Shown here piece by piece: positions 26,432 to 34,688 of a DNA stretch of 64,000 nucleotides. The DNA is taken from positions 521,908-585,907 of the forward strand of contig JYOB01000016.1 in NCBI GenBank assembly GCA_000955795.1, given 5' to 3'. A program made the position numbers and the translations under genes. Source of the DNA: Burkholderiaceae bacterium 26. Its GTDB lineage: Bacteria; Pseudomonadota; Gammaproteobacteria; Burkholderiales; Burkholderiaceae. A model generated the notes under the pieces. It worked only from the letters and a program-made list of their open reading frames with translations. It searched no databases and was not told where the DNA came from. Within the stretch, counting starts at the first letter, position 1, and each line of letters opens with the position of its first letter.

Positions 26432-28295
26432 ACTTCGAAAAGCCACCGTCACGACCACCACCGCGGAAAGACGTTCGGCTAAAGCAAGGGGGCACCTCGC
26501 ACGCGAGGATACGGTTATGGCCCACGATATATTGGCGGATCAACCGGTGAGCTTGGCGGGGCTAGCGCCTCAGGTGCGAAGCAATGTGGTCGTCAGTGCG
26601 GTACTTGATGCCGGCAACGTTGTCGTAATAGCGCGTGTCGGTGATCTCGTATGGGACATGTGGCCCTTCGTGAAGACAAAGAATGTCCCTCGTAGCGAAA
26701 AGCGCCTGGACTGGGGCACGATCCCAGAGGGGTATCGCGAGGCTTGCCAAAATGTGCTTTACGCCTACTGGAAAGTCGGTCGAATGGGGCCAACAAGGAC
26801 CATCAGTACCCTACAAGGTGTCCTAAAGTCTCTGCGGCTTTTCTGTCACTATACAGCCTCGCTCGGTCTAGTGTCGTTTGGCGATGTTCAGCCCCTGCAC
26901 ATCGCAAATTACGTTCATATCCAGAAAACGAAGGGACTTAAAGCAGCTTCGTTGGTTGCCAGCTTTTCAGCCCTCGAACTGCTGTATGTGTTTCGCGACG
27001 AGCATGAATGCACCCTGCGGACGCACCCCTGGCCTGGCTCCAGCGCTACGGAAGTTGGTGGGCATGTGAGACAGCAGATTAAAGGGCACAAGGTAGGGCT
27101 TACCCCGCTGATACCGCCCGATGTCGCCCGGGTCTTGTTTCGACATGCCAGGTCCATCCTAAACCGTGCAGAGGAACTGCTGGATGCTCGCGATCAAGGG
27201 CTACGTTCCTTGTTTGAGGATCCCGAGATCCTCGCTATCCGGGACGCAGGTTTATACCTTGTTGGGGTACTCACCGGCATGCGTTGCGGCGAACTGTCGA
27301 GCATTGAGTGCGGAGCTGGCCGGACCGAGGTGAAAAATGGAGTCACTTTCCACTGGCTCTCCGCCACAGAGTACAAAACTAAGAAGGGGCGCGTGGAATA
27401 TTTGATGCCGGCTATGGGGCACGACATCCTCCGCATCTTGGAACGTTGGTCGGAGCCTTACAGGCGGTGTTTTGCCGAGGAGATTGCCACATGCTCGCCA
27501 AAGCGTGAACGGCGTACGCCCGAGGAATTGGAACGGCTTCACATCGCTCGACACAATGTTAATTTGCTGTTTTTTGCCAAGGCCAATACGCCGCGGGCTA
27601 GGATTACAGCGCTGTCCACTGCCACAGCGAGTCGTGCGCTCAAACGATTTGCTGAAACTGCCGGCACGAATTGGCCGCTCGCCACCCATCAAATGCGCCG
27701 CTTATACGCCTTCACCTTTGTGCGGCACCGCTTGGGAGATATGCTTTTCCTTAAAGAGCAGTTCAAGCACGCGACCATCGACATGACGCAACTCTATGCC
27801 GCGAATCCACAGCAAGACGCAGCCCTATATGGCGACATCCTTAGTGAGTTGGCGATCTACAAGGCGGGAGTGGTGGCGCAGTGGCTTGAAAAGGATGAAC
27901 CGTTGGCCGGTGGTGCAGCCCGCAAGATTAAGGAGTTGCGTGCCAACGATTTCCCTGGCCGCAAAGAACTGCTGACGGAGGTTTCGACGCGCGTGAACAT
28001 TCGCTCGACCGGTCACTCATGGTGTCTTGCTCAAGACGAGGGTTGTGGTGGTTCCGGAATCTACGAAAAGGGAAGGTGCGGCGATTGCGGAAACGGCGTC
28101 ATCGACAGTCGTTTCTTGCCGATCTGGCAGGAGGCCTACAGACACCTTCAGGGTCTAAGAACAGATGCCGCACGACTTGGGCCGGGGGCCGTTAAGCGAG
28201 TCGAGAGGGATATCGCGCAAGCAGCCAAGGTCTTGAGAGACTTAGGACTCGATATTGGCGAGGGAGGTAGGGATGCCGCGACTGCGCGCAAGTAA
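26424..28295 (+). CDS. Large tyrosine recombinase, third of three
   Basis: This protein has 623 residues. The catalytic domain in the middle shows Arg in LTGMRCGELSSIE, Lys in YKTKKGRVEY, HxxR in THQMRRLYAFTF, and His and Tyr in FKHATIDMTQLYA. It therefore has the full set, comparable in size to TnpB of Tn554 (about 630 residues). A C-terminal extension holds Cys534, Cys541, Cys552 and Cys555, a second possible zinc site, and ends in a basic helix. It overlaps the preceding gene by 8 bases and the following small gene by 23. It probably works with the first recombinase in transposition. Confidence 0.85.
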   Translation: MTRLRKATVTTTTAERRSAKARGHLAREDTVMAHDILADQPVSLAGLAPQVRSNVVVSAVLDAGNVVVIARVGDLVWDMWPFVKTKNVPRSEKRLDWGTIPEGYREACQNVLYAYWKVGRMGPTRTISTLQGVLKSLRLFCHYTASLGLVSFGDVQPLHIANYVHIQKTKGLKAASLVASFSALELLYVFRDEHECTLRTHPWPGSSATEVGGHVRQQIKGHKVGLTPLIPPDVARVLFRHARSILNRAEELLDARDQGLRSLFEDPEILAIRDAGLYLVGVLTGMRCGELSSIECGAGRTEVKNGVTFHWLSATEYKTKKGRVEYLMPAMGHDILRILERWSEPYRRCFAEEIATCSPKRERRTPEELERLHIARHNVNLLFFAKANTPRARITALSTATASRALKRFAETAGTNWPLATHQMRRLYAFTFVRHRLGDMLFLKEQFKHATIDMTQLYAANPQQDAALYGDILSELAIYKAGVVAQWLEKDEPLAGGAARKIKELRANDFPGRKELLTEVSTRVNIRSTGHSWCLAQDEGCGGSGIYEKGRCGDCGNGVIDSRFLPIWQEAYRHLQGLRTDAARLGPGAVKRVERDIAQAAKVLRDLGLDIGEGGRDAATARK

Positions 28296-28713
28296 GGCGC
28301 AAACCTCTGACGGTCCGAATGCGCCATCTAGAGCGAGAAACCGCAAGCGCACGCTTGAGGGACTGAACCAGGCCCTGTCTCGCCTACAGCGCAACGGCGA
28401 AAAAATCACACTTAAAGCCGTGGCGGACGAAGCTGGGGTCTCCGCCCCCTTACTGAACAATCGCTACCCTGACTTCGCGGAGCAGGTGCGGGCGATCATC
28501 GGTAAGTCAGCGCGACAACAGCGCAATAAAAAGGCCGGTCTTTTGACGCAGGAGCGAGAGAAGAACCGCGAACTCCGAGAGCTGAACAAGAGCCAGCTTG
28601 CGGAAATTAAGAAGCTCGCCTCAATTAATGAGGCCCTGCGCGTTGAGATAGCCTTGTGCAAAGCCATCGCAGAAAACAAGGTGACTAGAGCGGACTTCGG
28701 GCGGAAGCGCTAG
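28273..28713 (+). CDS. Small HTH/coiled-coil accessory protein of the recombinase trio (TnpC-like)
   Basis: This protein has 146 residues from ATG 28273, which has a very strong GGGAGG site; TTG 28255 is less likely. The first part is basic (RARNRKRTLEG). A helix-turn-helix reminiscent of TetR N-termini follows (ITLKAVADEAGVSAPLLNNRYPDF), then a long charged helix with heptad character (about 85-130) predicted to form a coiled coil. Small accessory proteins of this layout accompany Tn554-type and related recombinase sets and help orientation or efficiency. It overlaps the third recombinase. Direct DNA contact at the element ends is a guess. Confidence 0.75.
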   Translation: MPRLRASKAQTSDGPNAPSRARNRKRTLEGLNQALSRLQRNGEKITLKAVADEAGVSAPLLNNRYPDFAEQVRAIIGKSARQQRNKKAGLLTQEREKNRELRELNKSQLAEIKKLASINEALRVEIALCKAIAENKVTRADFGRKR

Positions 28714-28799
28714 CCTGGCCCGAAATTCTTTACTTCTCGGTATTTCCTTTGTATTCAGAGATTTAGGTGCGAAGTAAATTTACGTACCAATCTCATGCC

Positions 28800-29447
28800 A
28801 TGTACGACAAATATCTTTCGCAGGAAGAACGCGCCCGCGCCGAACGCATGGACGCCGATACCGCCCGCCACGAACGGTGGGCGGCATTGGTGTCGACCGT
28901 GCAGGATGCGATGACTCGCCAGGTGCCCTCACGCAGCAGCGAGGCGCAGGCCCTTGCCAAGCAATGGATGGCACTGCTCGCGCAGGACGCGGCACTGGAC
29001 CCGGTTCTCACGGCGAAGCTGCACACGATGCACATCAACGAGCCGGCGTTGCAGGAGCGCACCGGCATCAGCCTGGAAATGCTCGACTTCATCATGGAGG
29101 CGGCGAACGAAACCAAGCTGGCGATCTACGGGAAGTATCTATCGGCGCATGAGTTGCAATTCATGCGCGCGAACTTCGGCAAGCGCGCCAATGAGTGGCC
29201 GAGCCTGATTGCGCAGGTGCGGCAGCATTTGGCCAAAGGCACGCCGGCGCATGCGCCGGAGATGCAGCAGCTTGCCCGGCAGTGGATCGACCTGTTCCGC
29301 TCGTATGCGGGCGATGATCCGCAAACGCAAGCCAAGGTGCGCCTGGCAATGGAGCGGGAGCCGGAGCTTTCCGCCAGCCCGTGGATGGGGCCAGATCTGA
29401 TCGTCTATGTGCGCGAGGCGATGGAAGGGCTGATGAAGGCGGCGTAG
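28800..29447 (+). pseudogene. MerR-family TipAS regulator, C-terminal fragment
   Basis: 215 residues from ATG 28800 (MYDKYLSQEERA...) match the TipAS drug-recognition domain, which occurs twice in tandem here (a second YGKYLSAHELQF repeat begins near residue 105). In the family this domain follows an N-terminal MerR winged-helix and dimerisation helix of about 120 residues, joined just before a MYDKY segment. That part is missing: upstream there is only mobile-element sequence. The most direct reading is that insertion of the recombinase element, or a linked rearrangement, cut the gene. The fragment could still be translated but could not bind DNA. The missing 5' half was not found elsewhere in the window. 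Confidence 0.75.
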
Positions 29448-29521
29448 CGGCGGCGCTGCAGACGGCGGGTTCCACGCGTTTCGACGATGACTCGGTGGGC
29501 CCGCCAGTCGTTTGCACAAAA

Positions 29522-30406
29522 TCAGGCGGCCTCGTCCGTGGAAAGTGCAACGGCGTCGAGTTCGCGCATTGCATCTTCCGGCAACGTTATCGCCGCCGCG
29601 CCCAGGTTCTCACGCAGATGGGCGACCGACGAGGTGCCCGGGATCACCAGAATGTTCGGCGACCGGTGCAGCAGCCAGGCGAGTGCCGTCTGCATCGGGG
29701 TTGCGCCGAGTCGCGTCGCCACATCGTTGAGCGTGGACGATTGCAGCGGGCTGAACCCGCCCAGCGGAAAGTACGGGACATACGCGATGCCGTCGGCGGC
29801 CAACGCGTCGATCAGTTCATCGTCGTTTCTGTGGGCGAGGTTGTAGTGGTTCTGCACGCAGACGATCCCGCACATCTGCCGTCCTTCCGCGATCTGGTTG
29901 GCCGTGACGTTACTCAGCCCGATATGCCGCACAAGCCCCTGCCGTTGCAGTTCAGCCAAGGCCGTGAGGGGCGCTTCGATCGATCCTTCGGCCGGGCCGT
30001 GCGTGTCGAACATGATCCGCAAGTTCACCACGTCCAGAACATCCAGGCTGAGATTGCGCAGGTTGTCGTGCACGGCTTCGGTCAGCGCCTGCGCTGAGAA
30101 TGCCGGCAGCCACGCGCCCTTGGCGTCGCGCCTAGCGCCGATCTTGGTGACGATGAGCAGATCGTCGCGATAGGGGTGCAAGGCTTCGCGAATCAACTGG
30201 TTTGTGATGTGCGGGCCGTAGAAGTCGCTCGTGTCGATGTGGTTGACGCCCGAGGCAACAGCCTCACGCAATACGGCAAGCGCGGCGTCGCGGTCCTTTG
30301 GCGGGCCGAAGACGCCTGGGCCCGCGAGCTGCATGGCGCCATAGCCGAGGCGGTGCACGCGGTGGCCGCCGATGGAAAACGTGCCGGCCTGAATGATGGG
30401 AGACAT
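29522..30406 (-). CDS. Aldo/keto reductase
   Basis: This 294-residue TIM-barrel oxidoreductase of the AKR superfamily has HIDTSDFYGPH with the Asp and Tyr of the active site, VTKIGARRD with the Lys, IGLSNV, and VIPGTSS for the NADPH phosphate. The usual His of the tetrad is in a VVNLRI context, as in the YajO/pyridoxal-reductase-like branch. It reduces an aldehyde or ketone with NADPH; the substrate is unknown. ATG 30406 is chosen over the long upstream extension because of an AGGAG site and homologous starts. It is divergent from a LysR gene, the standard arrangement for a regulated AKR. Confidence 0.88.
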   Translation of the reverse strand: MSPIIQAGTFSIGGHRVHRLGYGAMQLAGPGVFGPPKDRDAALAVLREAVASGVNHIDTSDFYGPHITNQLIREALHPYRDDLLIVTKIGARRDAKGAWLPAFSAQALTEAVHDNLRNLSLDVLDVVNLRIMFDTHGPAEGSIEAPLTALAELQRQGLVRHIGLSNVTANQIAEGRQMCGIVCVQNHYNLAHRNDDELIDALAADGIAYVPYFPLGGFSPLQSSTLNDVATRLGATPMQTALAWLLHRSPNILVIPGTSSVAHLRENLGAAAITLPEDAMRELDAVALSTDEAA

Positions 30407-30408
30407 GG

Positions 30409-30424
30409 TCACACTCCTGTGTGA
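30409..30424 (-). promoter_or_regulatory. Inverted repeat enclosing the AKR ribosome-binding site
   Basis: TCACAC and GTGTGA are perfect complements separated by four bases. On the - strand the loop is AGGA of the ribosome-binding site, three bases before the ATG. It may be a hairpin that hides or presents the Shine-Dalgarno sequence, or a binding site for the divergent LysR regulator. Confidence 0.45.
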
Positions 30425-30508
30425 AAGACGAGGTGACGGCAGATTAGGCGCAAGCGCGGTGCGCGATAAGTGGACATATTCTGCACGGGCTGTGCGAAAA
30501 GGCGAACA

Positions 30509-31411
30509 ATGAACGTCGATCTGAGTGATCTGAATGCCTTCGTGGCAGTGGCGCAAGCTAGGGGCTTTCGCGAAGGTGCAAGGTTGATGGGCGCGAGCGC
30601 ATCCGGGCTGAGCGAGGCGGTGCGGCGGTTGGAGACACAGCTCGGCGTGCGCCTGCTGAACCGCACGACGCGCAGCGTCTCGCCCACTGAAGCGGGGCAG
30701 CGTCTGCTGAGCCGTCTGCGGCCGGCCTTGAGCGAGGTGGAAGCCGCGCTTGATGTCGTCAATAGCTTTCGCGAAAGGCCCGCCGGCACGCTGAAACTCA
30801 ATGTGCCGATGAGCGCCGCGCGGCTTGTGCTGCCCGCCATCATCCCGGGCTTTCTCGACGCCTATCCCGAGATACAGCTGGAGGTCGTGGCCGAAGAGAG
30901 CTTTGTCGACATCTTGGCTGCGGGTTTCGACGCAGGCATCCGTTATGACGAGCGGCTCGAACAGGACATGATCGCCGTTCCGATCGGCCCGCGATCACAG
31001 CGGTTCGCAACGGCAGCGGCACCCGGCTATCTCGATCGACGCGGCCGGCCCGCCCATCCGCGCGAACTGCTCGACCACGCCTGCCTGCGCGGCAAGTTTG
31101 CAAGCGGTGCGATGCCGCCGTGGGAATACGAGCGCGATGGTGAAGTGGTTCGGGTGGAGCCGTCGGGCCCGCTGCTCGTTCGCATTGGCGGGGCGACCGA
31201 TCTTGTGGTGGACGCGGCCTTGGCCGGCGTGGGTGTTGTCCATCTCTATGAAGACTGGCTACGCCCACACCTTGCGAGCGGTGCGCTCGAACCCGTGCTC
31301 GAAGATTGGTGGCGGCCGTTCCCGGGGCCATATCTCTACTATCCGGGGCGGCGCCTTGTTCCGGCTCCGCTCAGGGCGTTCATCGATTTCATCAAGGCCG
31401 CTTCGGACTAG
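30509..31411 (+). CDS. LysR-family transcriptional regulator
   Basis: This 300-residue regulator has the LysR winged HTH at residues 1-60 (LNAFVAVAQARGFREGARLMG, then SGLSEAVRRLE and LLNRTTRSVSPTEAG) and an effector-binding domain starting near residue 90. ATG 30509 (MNVDLSDL) is preferred over the frame start at 30470, since the HTH then starts in the usual place. It belongs to the large group that represses or activates a divergent oxidoreductase gene, here the AKR; the 102-base intergenic gap probably holds its sites. The effector is unknown. Confidence 0.9.
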   Translation: MNVDLSDLNAFVAVAQARGFREGARLMGASASGLSEAVRRLETQLGVRLLNRTTRSVSPTEAGQRLLSRLRPALSEVEAALDVVNSFRERPAGTLKLNVPMSAARLVLPAIIPGFLDAYPEIQLEVVAEESFVDILAAGFDAGIRYDERLEQDMIAVPIGPRSQRFATAAAPGYLDRRGRPAHPRELLDHACLRGKFASGAMPPWEYERDGEVVRVEPSGPLLVRIGGATDLVVDAALAGVGVVHLYEDWLRPHLASGALEPVLEDWWRPFPGPYLYYPGRRLVPAPLRAFIDFIKAASD

Positions 31412-31564
31412 CACGGCACTTCCAGATCTTGCGGCAGAGCCGGCTTACTGCTCGCGCGCCCACTGCGTGCACTGCTTGGGCAACGGGGTTCCATCGAGTT
31501 TCCGTGATGGCTTCGTAGGACCCTTGAGCCGTTTGCACAATCCACGTAGTACGCGGTGGTGGTC

Positions 31565-32596
31565 ATGGCTCGCACACTGGGGCCGTTGTCCACTTGGCCA
31601 TCGGCCGTTCGCACCATGCAGCACGTTCGCCTCATGCTTGAGTACTTTCACCCGTGGACGAATGCTGCCGGGTTTTACCTCGCGCGCGCCAAGGGCTGGT
31701 TTGCGCGTGCGGGGTTGGACGTGGAAATCGTCGTGCGTGACGATGCTCGAGGCGACACGCTCGATCATGTCATGCGCGGCGACGTGCATCTGGGCGTGTG
31801 CCCGACCCGGCGCGTGCTGGGCCGTTTTGAGATAGGGGAGCCGGTCTGCGGTGTGGCCGCCGTCAACCAGCGCAGCCTGGAAGCCATCCATTCGGTGACG
31901 GGGCGCGGCATCACCCGCCCGCGCGATCTCTGTGGGCGCCGTGTGGCGCTCAACCCCACGGTGCGTGCGCGCGCCTTGCTGGCCGACATCGTTCGCGCAG
32001 ATGGCGGCGACCCCGATGCCGTGAAGCTGGTCGACGCCGGTGTGCGTGAGCTGACCTTCGATGAACTCCGCGATGGCGTGGCCGATGCGAGCTTCGGCAG
32101 CTACTGGGCGTGGGAGGGCGTGATGCCTTCGACCCTGCCCGATGCGCAGCGCCAGGTCTGGCCGATCGATGAGATTGGCGCGCCGGCCTATCACAGCTAC
32201 CTGCTGGCAGCGGACGCCCGCTGGCTGGCGTGCAATGCCGGCGCTGTCAGCGGTTTGCTGATGGCCGCTTCGCGCGGGTTTGCCGCGGCCCATGCGGATC
32301 CGGCCAGCGCGCTGCCGCTGTTCGAGCGCGTCATTCCGTATTTCCCGCGAACCACGATTGCCCGGTCGCTGCGCGCCGTGTCCACCACGTGGCTGACCGA
32401 TGGCGTGTGGGGCCGGCACGATGCCTCGCTCATGTCGGGCTATGCCGCGTGGCTGGCGCGGCACGGCATCGTCCGCCGGCCGCATGCATGGTCCGCCGCC
32501 GTGACGGACGCCTATTTGCCGCCGCGCGCAGCGCGTGCCCCCGAGAAGCCGTGCGTGCCAACGGCAGCGGGCGCATTGGCATACGCCCGCCCGTAG
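31565..32596 (+). CDS. NMT1/ThiY-like ABC transporter substrate-binding protein
   Basis: About 343 residues from ATG 31565; ATG 31616 (MQHVRLML) is an alternative. The fold signature is of the NMT1/THI5-like and SsuA-type binding proteins: FHPWTNAAGFYLARAKGWFARAGLDV near the start, then a GVCPTRR loop and a GSYWAWEG segment. Unusually there is no visible signal peptide, so it may be cytoplasmic (as in Thi5-like enzymes) or the start is mis-set. No permease or ATPase gene is adjacent. It is followed by an HPPD-like dioxygenase on the same strand (90-base gap). The function is not known. Confidence 0.7.
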   Translation: MARTLGPLSTWPSAVRTMQHVRLMLEYFHPWTNAAGFYLARAKGWFARAGLDVEIVVRDDARGDTLDHVMRGDVHLGVCPTRRVLGRFEIGEPVCGVAAVNQRSLEAIHSVTGRGITRPRDLCGRRVALNPTVRARALLADIVRADGGDPDAVKLVDAGVRELTFDELRDGVADASFGSYWAWEGVMPSTLPDAQRQVWPIDEIGAPAYHSYLLAADARWLACNAGAVSGLLMAASRGFAAAHADPASALPLFERVIPYFPRTTIARSLRAVSTTWLTDGVWGRHDASLMSGYAAWLARHGIVRRPHAWSAAVTDAYLPPRAARAPEKPCVPTAAGALAYARP

Positions 32597-32686
32597 TTGT
32601 CCGGTGCCGCCGGGTTTCGATACTGAAGCGGCAGACGTTTTCCCCAACCATCCAAACACGACGCCGTGCGGCGTCAGGAGACGGTC

Positions 32687-33676
32687 ATGACACTAGCGTC
32701 GGTGGCGTCGGTATCGGTCAGCGGCCCGAGTTGGTCCCGCGATTTTCTGCGCACCTTGCAGGTGCCTGCGAGCGATGTGGAACGGGTGGGCAGCCATGCG
32801 TGGTTGCGGGTCGAGCCAATGAGCCGCGGCGTTCGGGCGCGTGCCGACGAAATCGTCGTCAATGACGTGATGTTCGGGGTCGAGGATGTTGTTGTCGCGC
32901 ATCGCCGGGCGGTGCGTGCCGGCGCGGCCGATCTGGCACCGCCGCACGGGGAGCGCCCTGTGCGCATGGCACGCGTGGGCGGTATCGGTCATGTCACGCA
33001 CACGTTTGTTGAGCGCGACCCTGCTGCCGGCGATGCTGCCTTCGATGGAGCGCAGGGGCTTGACCACCTCGCGCTGTGCCTGCCTTGCCACACGATGGAC
33101 GCAACAGTCGCGCGTTACGAAGCGGGCTTTGGCCTGCATGTCACGCAAACCGAGCACATCCAGACGCGCAGTCTCGGCATGATCAACACGGTGCTGCAGA
33201 ACGCCAGCGGCAGCGTGAAGCTCGTGCTCTCTGCGCCCACACCGACCAGCCAGACGACGCAACTGCACCGCTTTGTCGATGTGCACGGCGGTGCGGGCAT
33301 CCAGCACCTGGCGCTGCGTGTGCCTGCACTGTTGGCGCATAGCCTTGCGCTCAAACGCCACGAGGTGAACTTTGCGGGCTCCATGCCCGAAGTGTTCGAC
33401 GCCATGCTGGCGCGGATCGGGCACTGCCCCGTCCCGCGCGACGCTGCCTTGGCGCTTGGCATCATGGCCGACCGCGATGCCGATGGCCTGTTGTTGCAGT
33501 CATTTCTGGCGCCGTCGCGCACGGCGGAGCCAGTGTTCTTTTTCGAACTGATCGAGCGTCAGGGCGCACGCGGATTTGGCGCGGCAAACATCCGCGCCCT
33601 GTTCGAGGCGGTGGAGCGTGTGCAGGGTGCGCCCGTGGTGGCGGCCGAGCCGCAGCGTCAGCCGGCCACGGTCTAG
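32687..33676 (+). CDS. 4-hydroxyphenylpyruvate dioxygenase-like protein
   Basis: This 329-residue protein has two vicinal-oxygen-chelate domains. The iron triad is in place: His127 (GLDHLAL), His207 (GIQHLALRV) and Glu287 (FFELIERQG), with spacing 80/80 as in HPPD. The terminal RGFGAANIRALFEAVE helix is the HPPD signature. It should therefore be an Fe(II) 2-oxoacid dioxygenase. It is shorter and more divergent in the N-terminal half than HPPDs of tyrosine degradation, so it could be a true HPPD, a hydroxymandelate synthase-like enzyme or one acting on another oxoacid. ATG 32687 follows AGGAGAC. Its neighbour, a binding-protein-like gene, gives no clear clue. Confidence 0.75.
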   Translation: MTLASVASVSVSGPSWSRDFLRTLQVPASDVERVGSHAWLRVEPMSRGVRARADEIVVNDVMFGVEDVVVAHRRAVRAGAADLAPPHGERPVRMARVGGIGHVTHTFVERDPAAGDAAFDGAQGLDHLALCLPCHTMDATVARYEAGFGLHVTQTEHIQTRSLGMINTVLQNASGSVKLVLSAPTPTSQTTQLHRFVDVHGGAGIQHLALRVPALLAHSLALKRHEVNFAGSMPEVFDAMLARIGHCPVPRDAALALGIMADRDADGLLLQSFLAPSRTAEPVFFFELIERQGARGFGAANIRALFEAVERVQGAPVVAAEPQRQPATV

Positions 33677-33692
33677 CGCCCAGCGCGATGGC

Positions 33693-34532
33693 TCATTGGG
33701 CCGTTTTGCGCTGGCGCCATTTGCGCCGCAGCTTGATGAACAGCGCCACCAATACCGACAGCGCGATCCCCCAGGGCAACAGGTAGGCCACCGCTTCAAT
33801 CACGCTCGCACTGGCGCGCACCAGTGAGGGCAGGAACTCGCGTAAGGCATTGCCGACGGGCGCCCATAGGCTGCGCGCTGCCGTCTGCCGCGTGCTCAGG
33901 TCGATCGACAGCACCTCGCGGTTGACGCGGTCCATGAGGTGCGTGTTCTGGCCAGTGGCGGCCTCCAGTTCCGATTGCGTTTCCGACAGCTTTTCTGCGA
34001 TCAGGATCAGGTCTTCCACCTTGGTCGCCTTGCGCTGCAGGTCGAGCAGGCTTGCGCGGTAATTCTTCAGCATCTCCAAGCGCTTGCCGACTTCGGCAAT
34101 CGGCTGGCCGAGGTCGTCCACGTGGGTGCCCTGGCTGACAACGCCACCGCTATCGGTCAGGCGTTTGCGCATGGCTCGGACCCCTTCGGGGCTGGCGCGC
34201 AGGTTCAGGTGCGCGGTGCCGCCGCGCTGGTCGCGTTCGAGCTGGATGCTGGCGTCCATGACCGTGCAGTGCCATGTGACCTCATTCACGCAGGTGTCCT
34301 GCAGCTCGCGGTACAGGCGCTCCAGTTGCGGCGGATCGACTTCCAATGAGACGCGGTGCTCGTAGGCGAGAAAGCGCTGCTCGGCGCGATCGGCCATCTT
34401 GGCGCTTTCGGCGGGCGCCGGCGCGGCAGCCGTCATCGTGGGCGATAGGCCGCCGCTGGGGCCGGATTCTTCTTTCTTGCTGCAAGCGCTCAGGGACAGC
34501 GCGATCAGGAGCAGGCCGAGGAGTCGAGTCAT
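33693..34532 (-). CDS. DUF4349-type lipoprotein with C-terminal membrane helix
   Basis: This protein has 279 residues. A lipoprotein signal ends in LSLSAC, followed by a Ser/Pro/Ala-rich spacer. The central part (about 60-230) has ASPEGVRAMRKRL and a long helix LRKATKVEDLILIAEKLSETQSELE typical of DUF4349 proteins. A C-terminal transmembrane helix (about 245-265) with a basic tail closes it. It is probably an envelope protein of unknown role. The ATG at 34532 is used rather than the longer frame because the signal peptide starts there. It converges with the HPPD-like gene 16 bases away. Confidence 0.75.
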   Translation of the reverse strand: MTRLLGLLLIALSLSACSKKEESGPSGGLSPTMTAAAPAPAESAKMADRAEQRFLAYEHRVSLEVDPPQLERLYRELQDTCVNEVTWHCTVMDASIQLERDQRGGTAHLNLRASPEGVRAMRKRLTDSGGVVSQGTHVDDLGQPIAEVGKRLEMLKNYRASLLDLQRKATKVEDLILIAEKLSETQSELEAATGQNTHLMDRVNREVLSIDLSTRQTAARSLWAPVGNALREFLPSLVRASASVIEAVAYLLPWGIALSVLVALFIKLRRKWRQRKTAQ

Positions 34533-34630
34533 GGGCAAATGAAATGGCGTTGGGTTGTACGCAAAGTCCGGTGGGTTGCGGCGCAGTCTAGCGCACACAG
34601 CTGAGCAGATCCCGGCAGCGCGCAGGCAAG

Positions 34631-34669
34631 AAAAAACGCCCGCCGGCAGAACCGGTCGGGCGTTTTTTT
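34631..34669. terminator. Bidirectional terminator between lipoprotein and permease genes
   Basis: CGCCCG (34637-34642) pairs with CGGGCG (34657-34662), extended by inner CGG/CCG pairs, with six A on the left and seven T on the right. It ends the - strand permease gene (stop at 34689) and could also work on +. Confidence 0.8.
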
Positions 34670-34688
34670 CTTGCGAGCAACAGCGGTG

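Larger units (their letters stand above)
23392..28799 (+). mobile_element. Tyrosine-recombinase trio element (approximate limits)
   Basis: Three overlapping tyrosine-recombinase genes and a small HTH/coiled-coil gene form one operon with lower GC and different codon use than the flanks. The arrangement recalls Tn554 (TnpA, TnpB, TnpC), recombinase-in-trio and gamma-mobile-trio elements, but membership cannot be settled by eye. The right limit is placed where a truncated MerR-TipAS gene begins (28800). The left limit is placed in the AT-rich stretch. The 8-mer AAATTTAC occurs at 23392-23399 and 28776-28783 and could be a target repeat, but it is too short to trust. No cargo genes are present. 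Confidence 0.6.

Noticed and set aside
23392-28783. AAATTTAC at both sides of the recombinase element as target-site duplication
   Set aside because: Eight bases in AT-rich DNA can recur by chance and the flanks do not extend the match; kept only as a hint.
23392-28799. Firm naming of the element as Tn554-like, RIT or gamma-mobile-trio
   Set aside because: All share recombinase sets, but size, order and terminal sequences could not be matched by eye.
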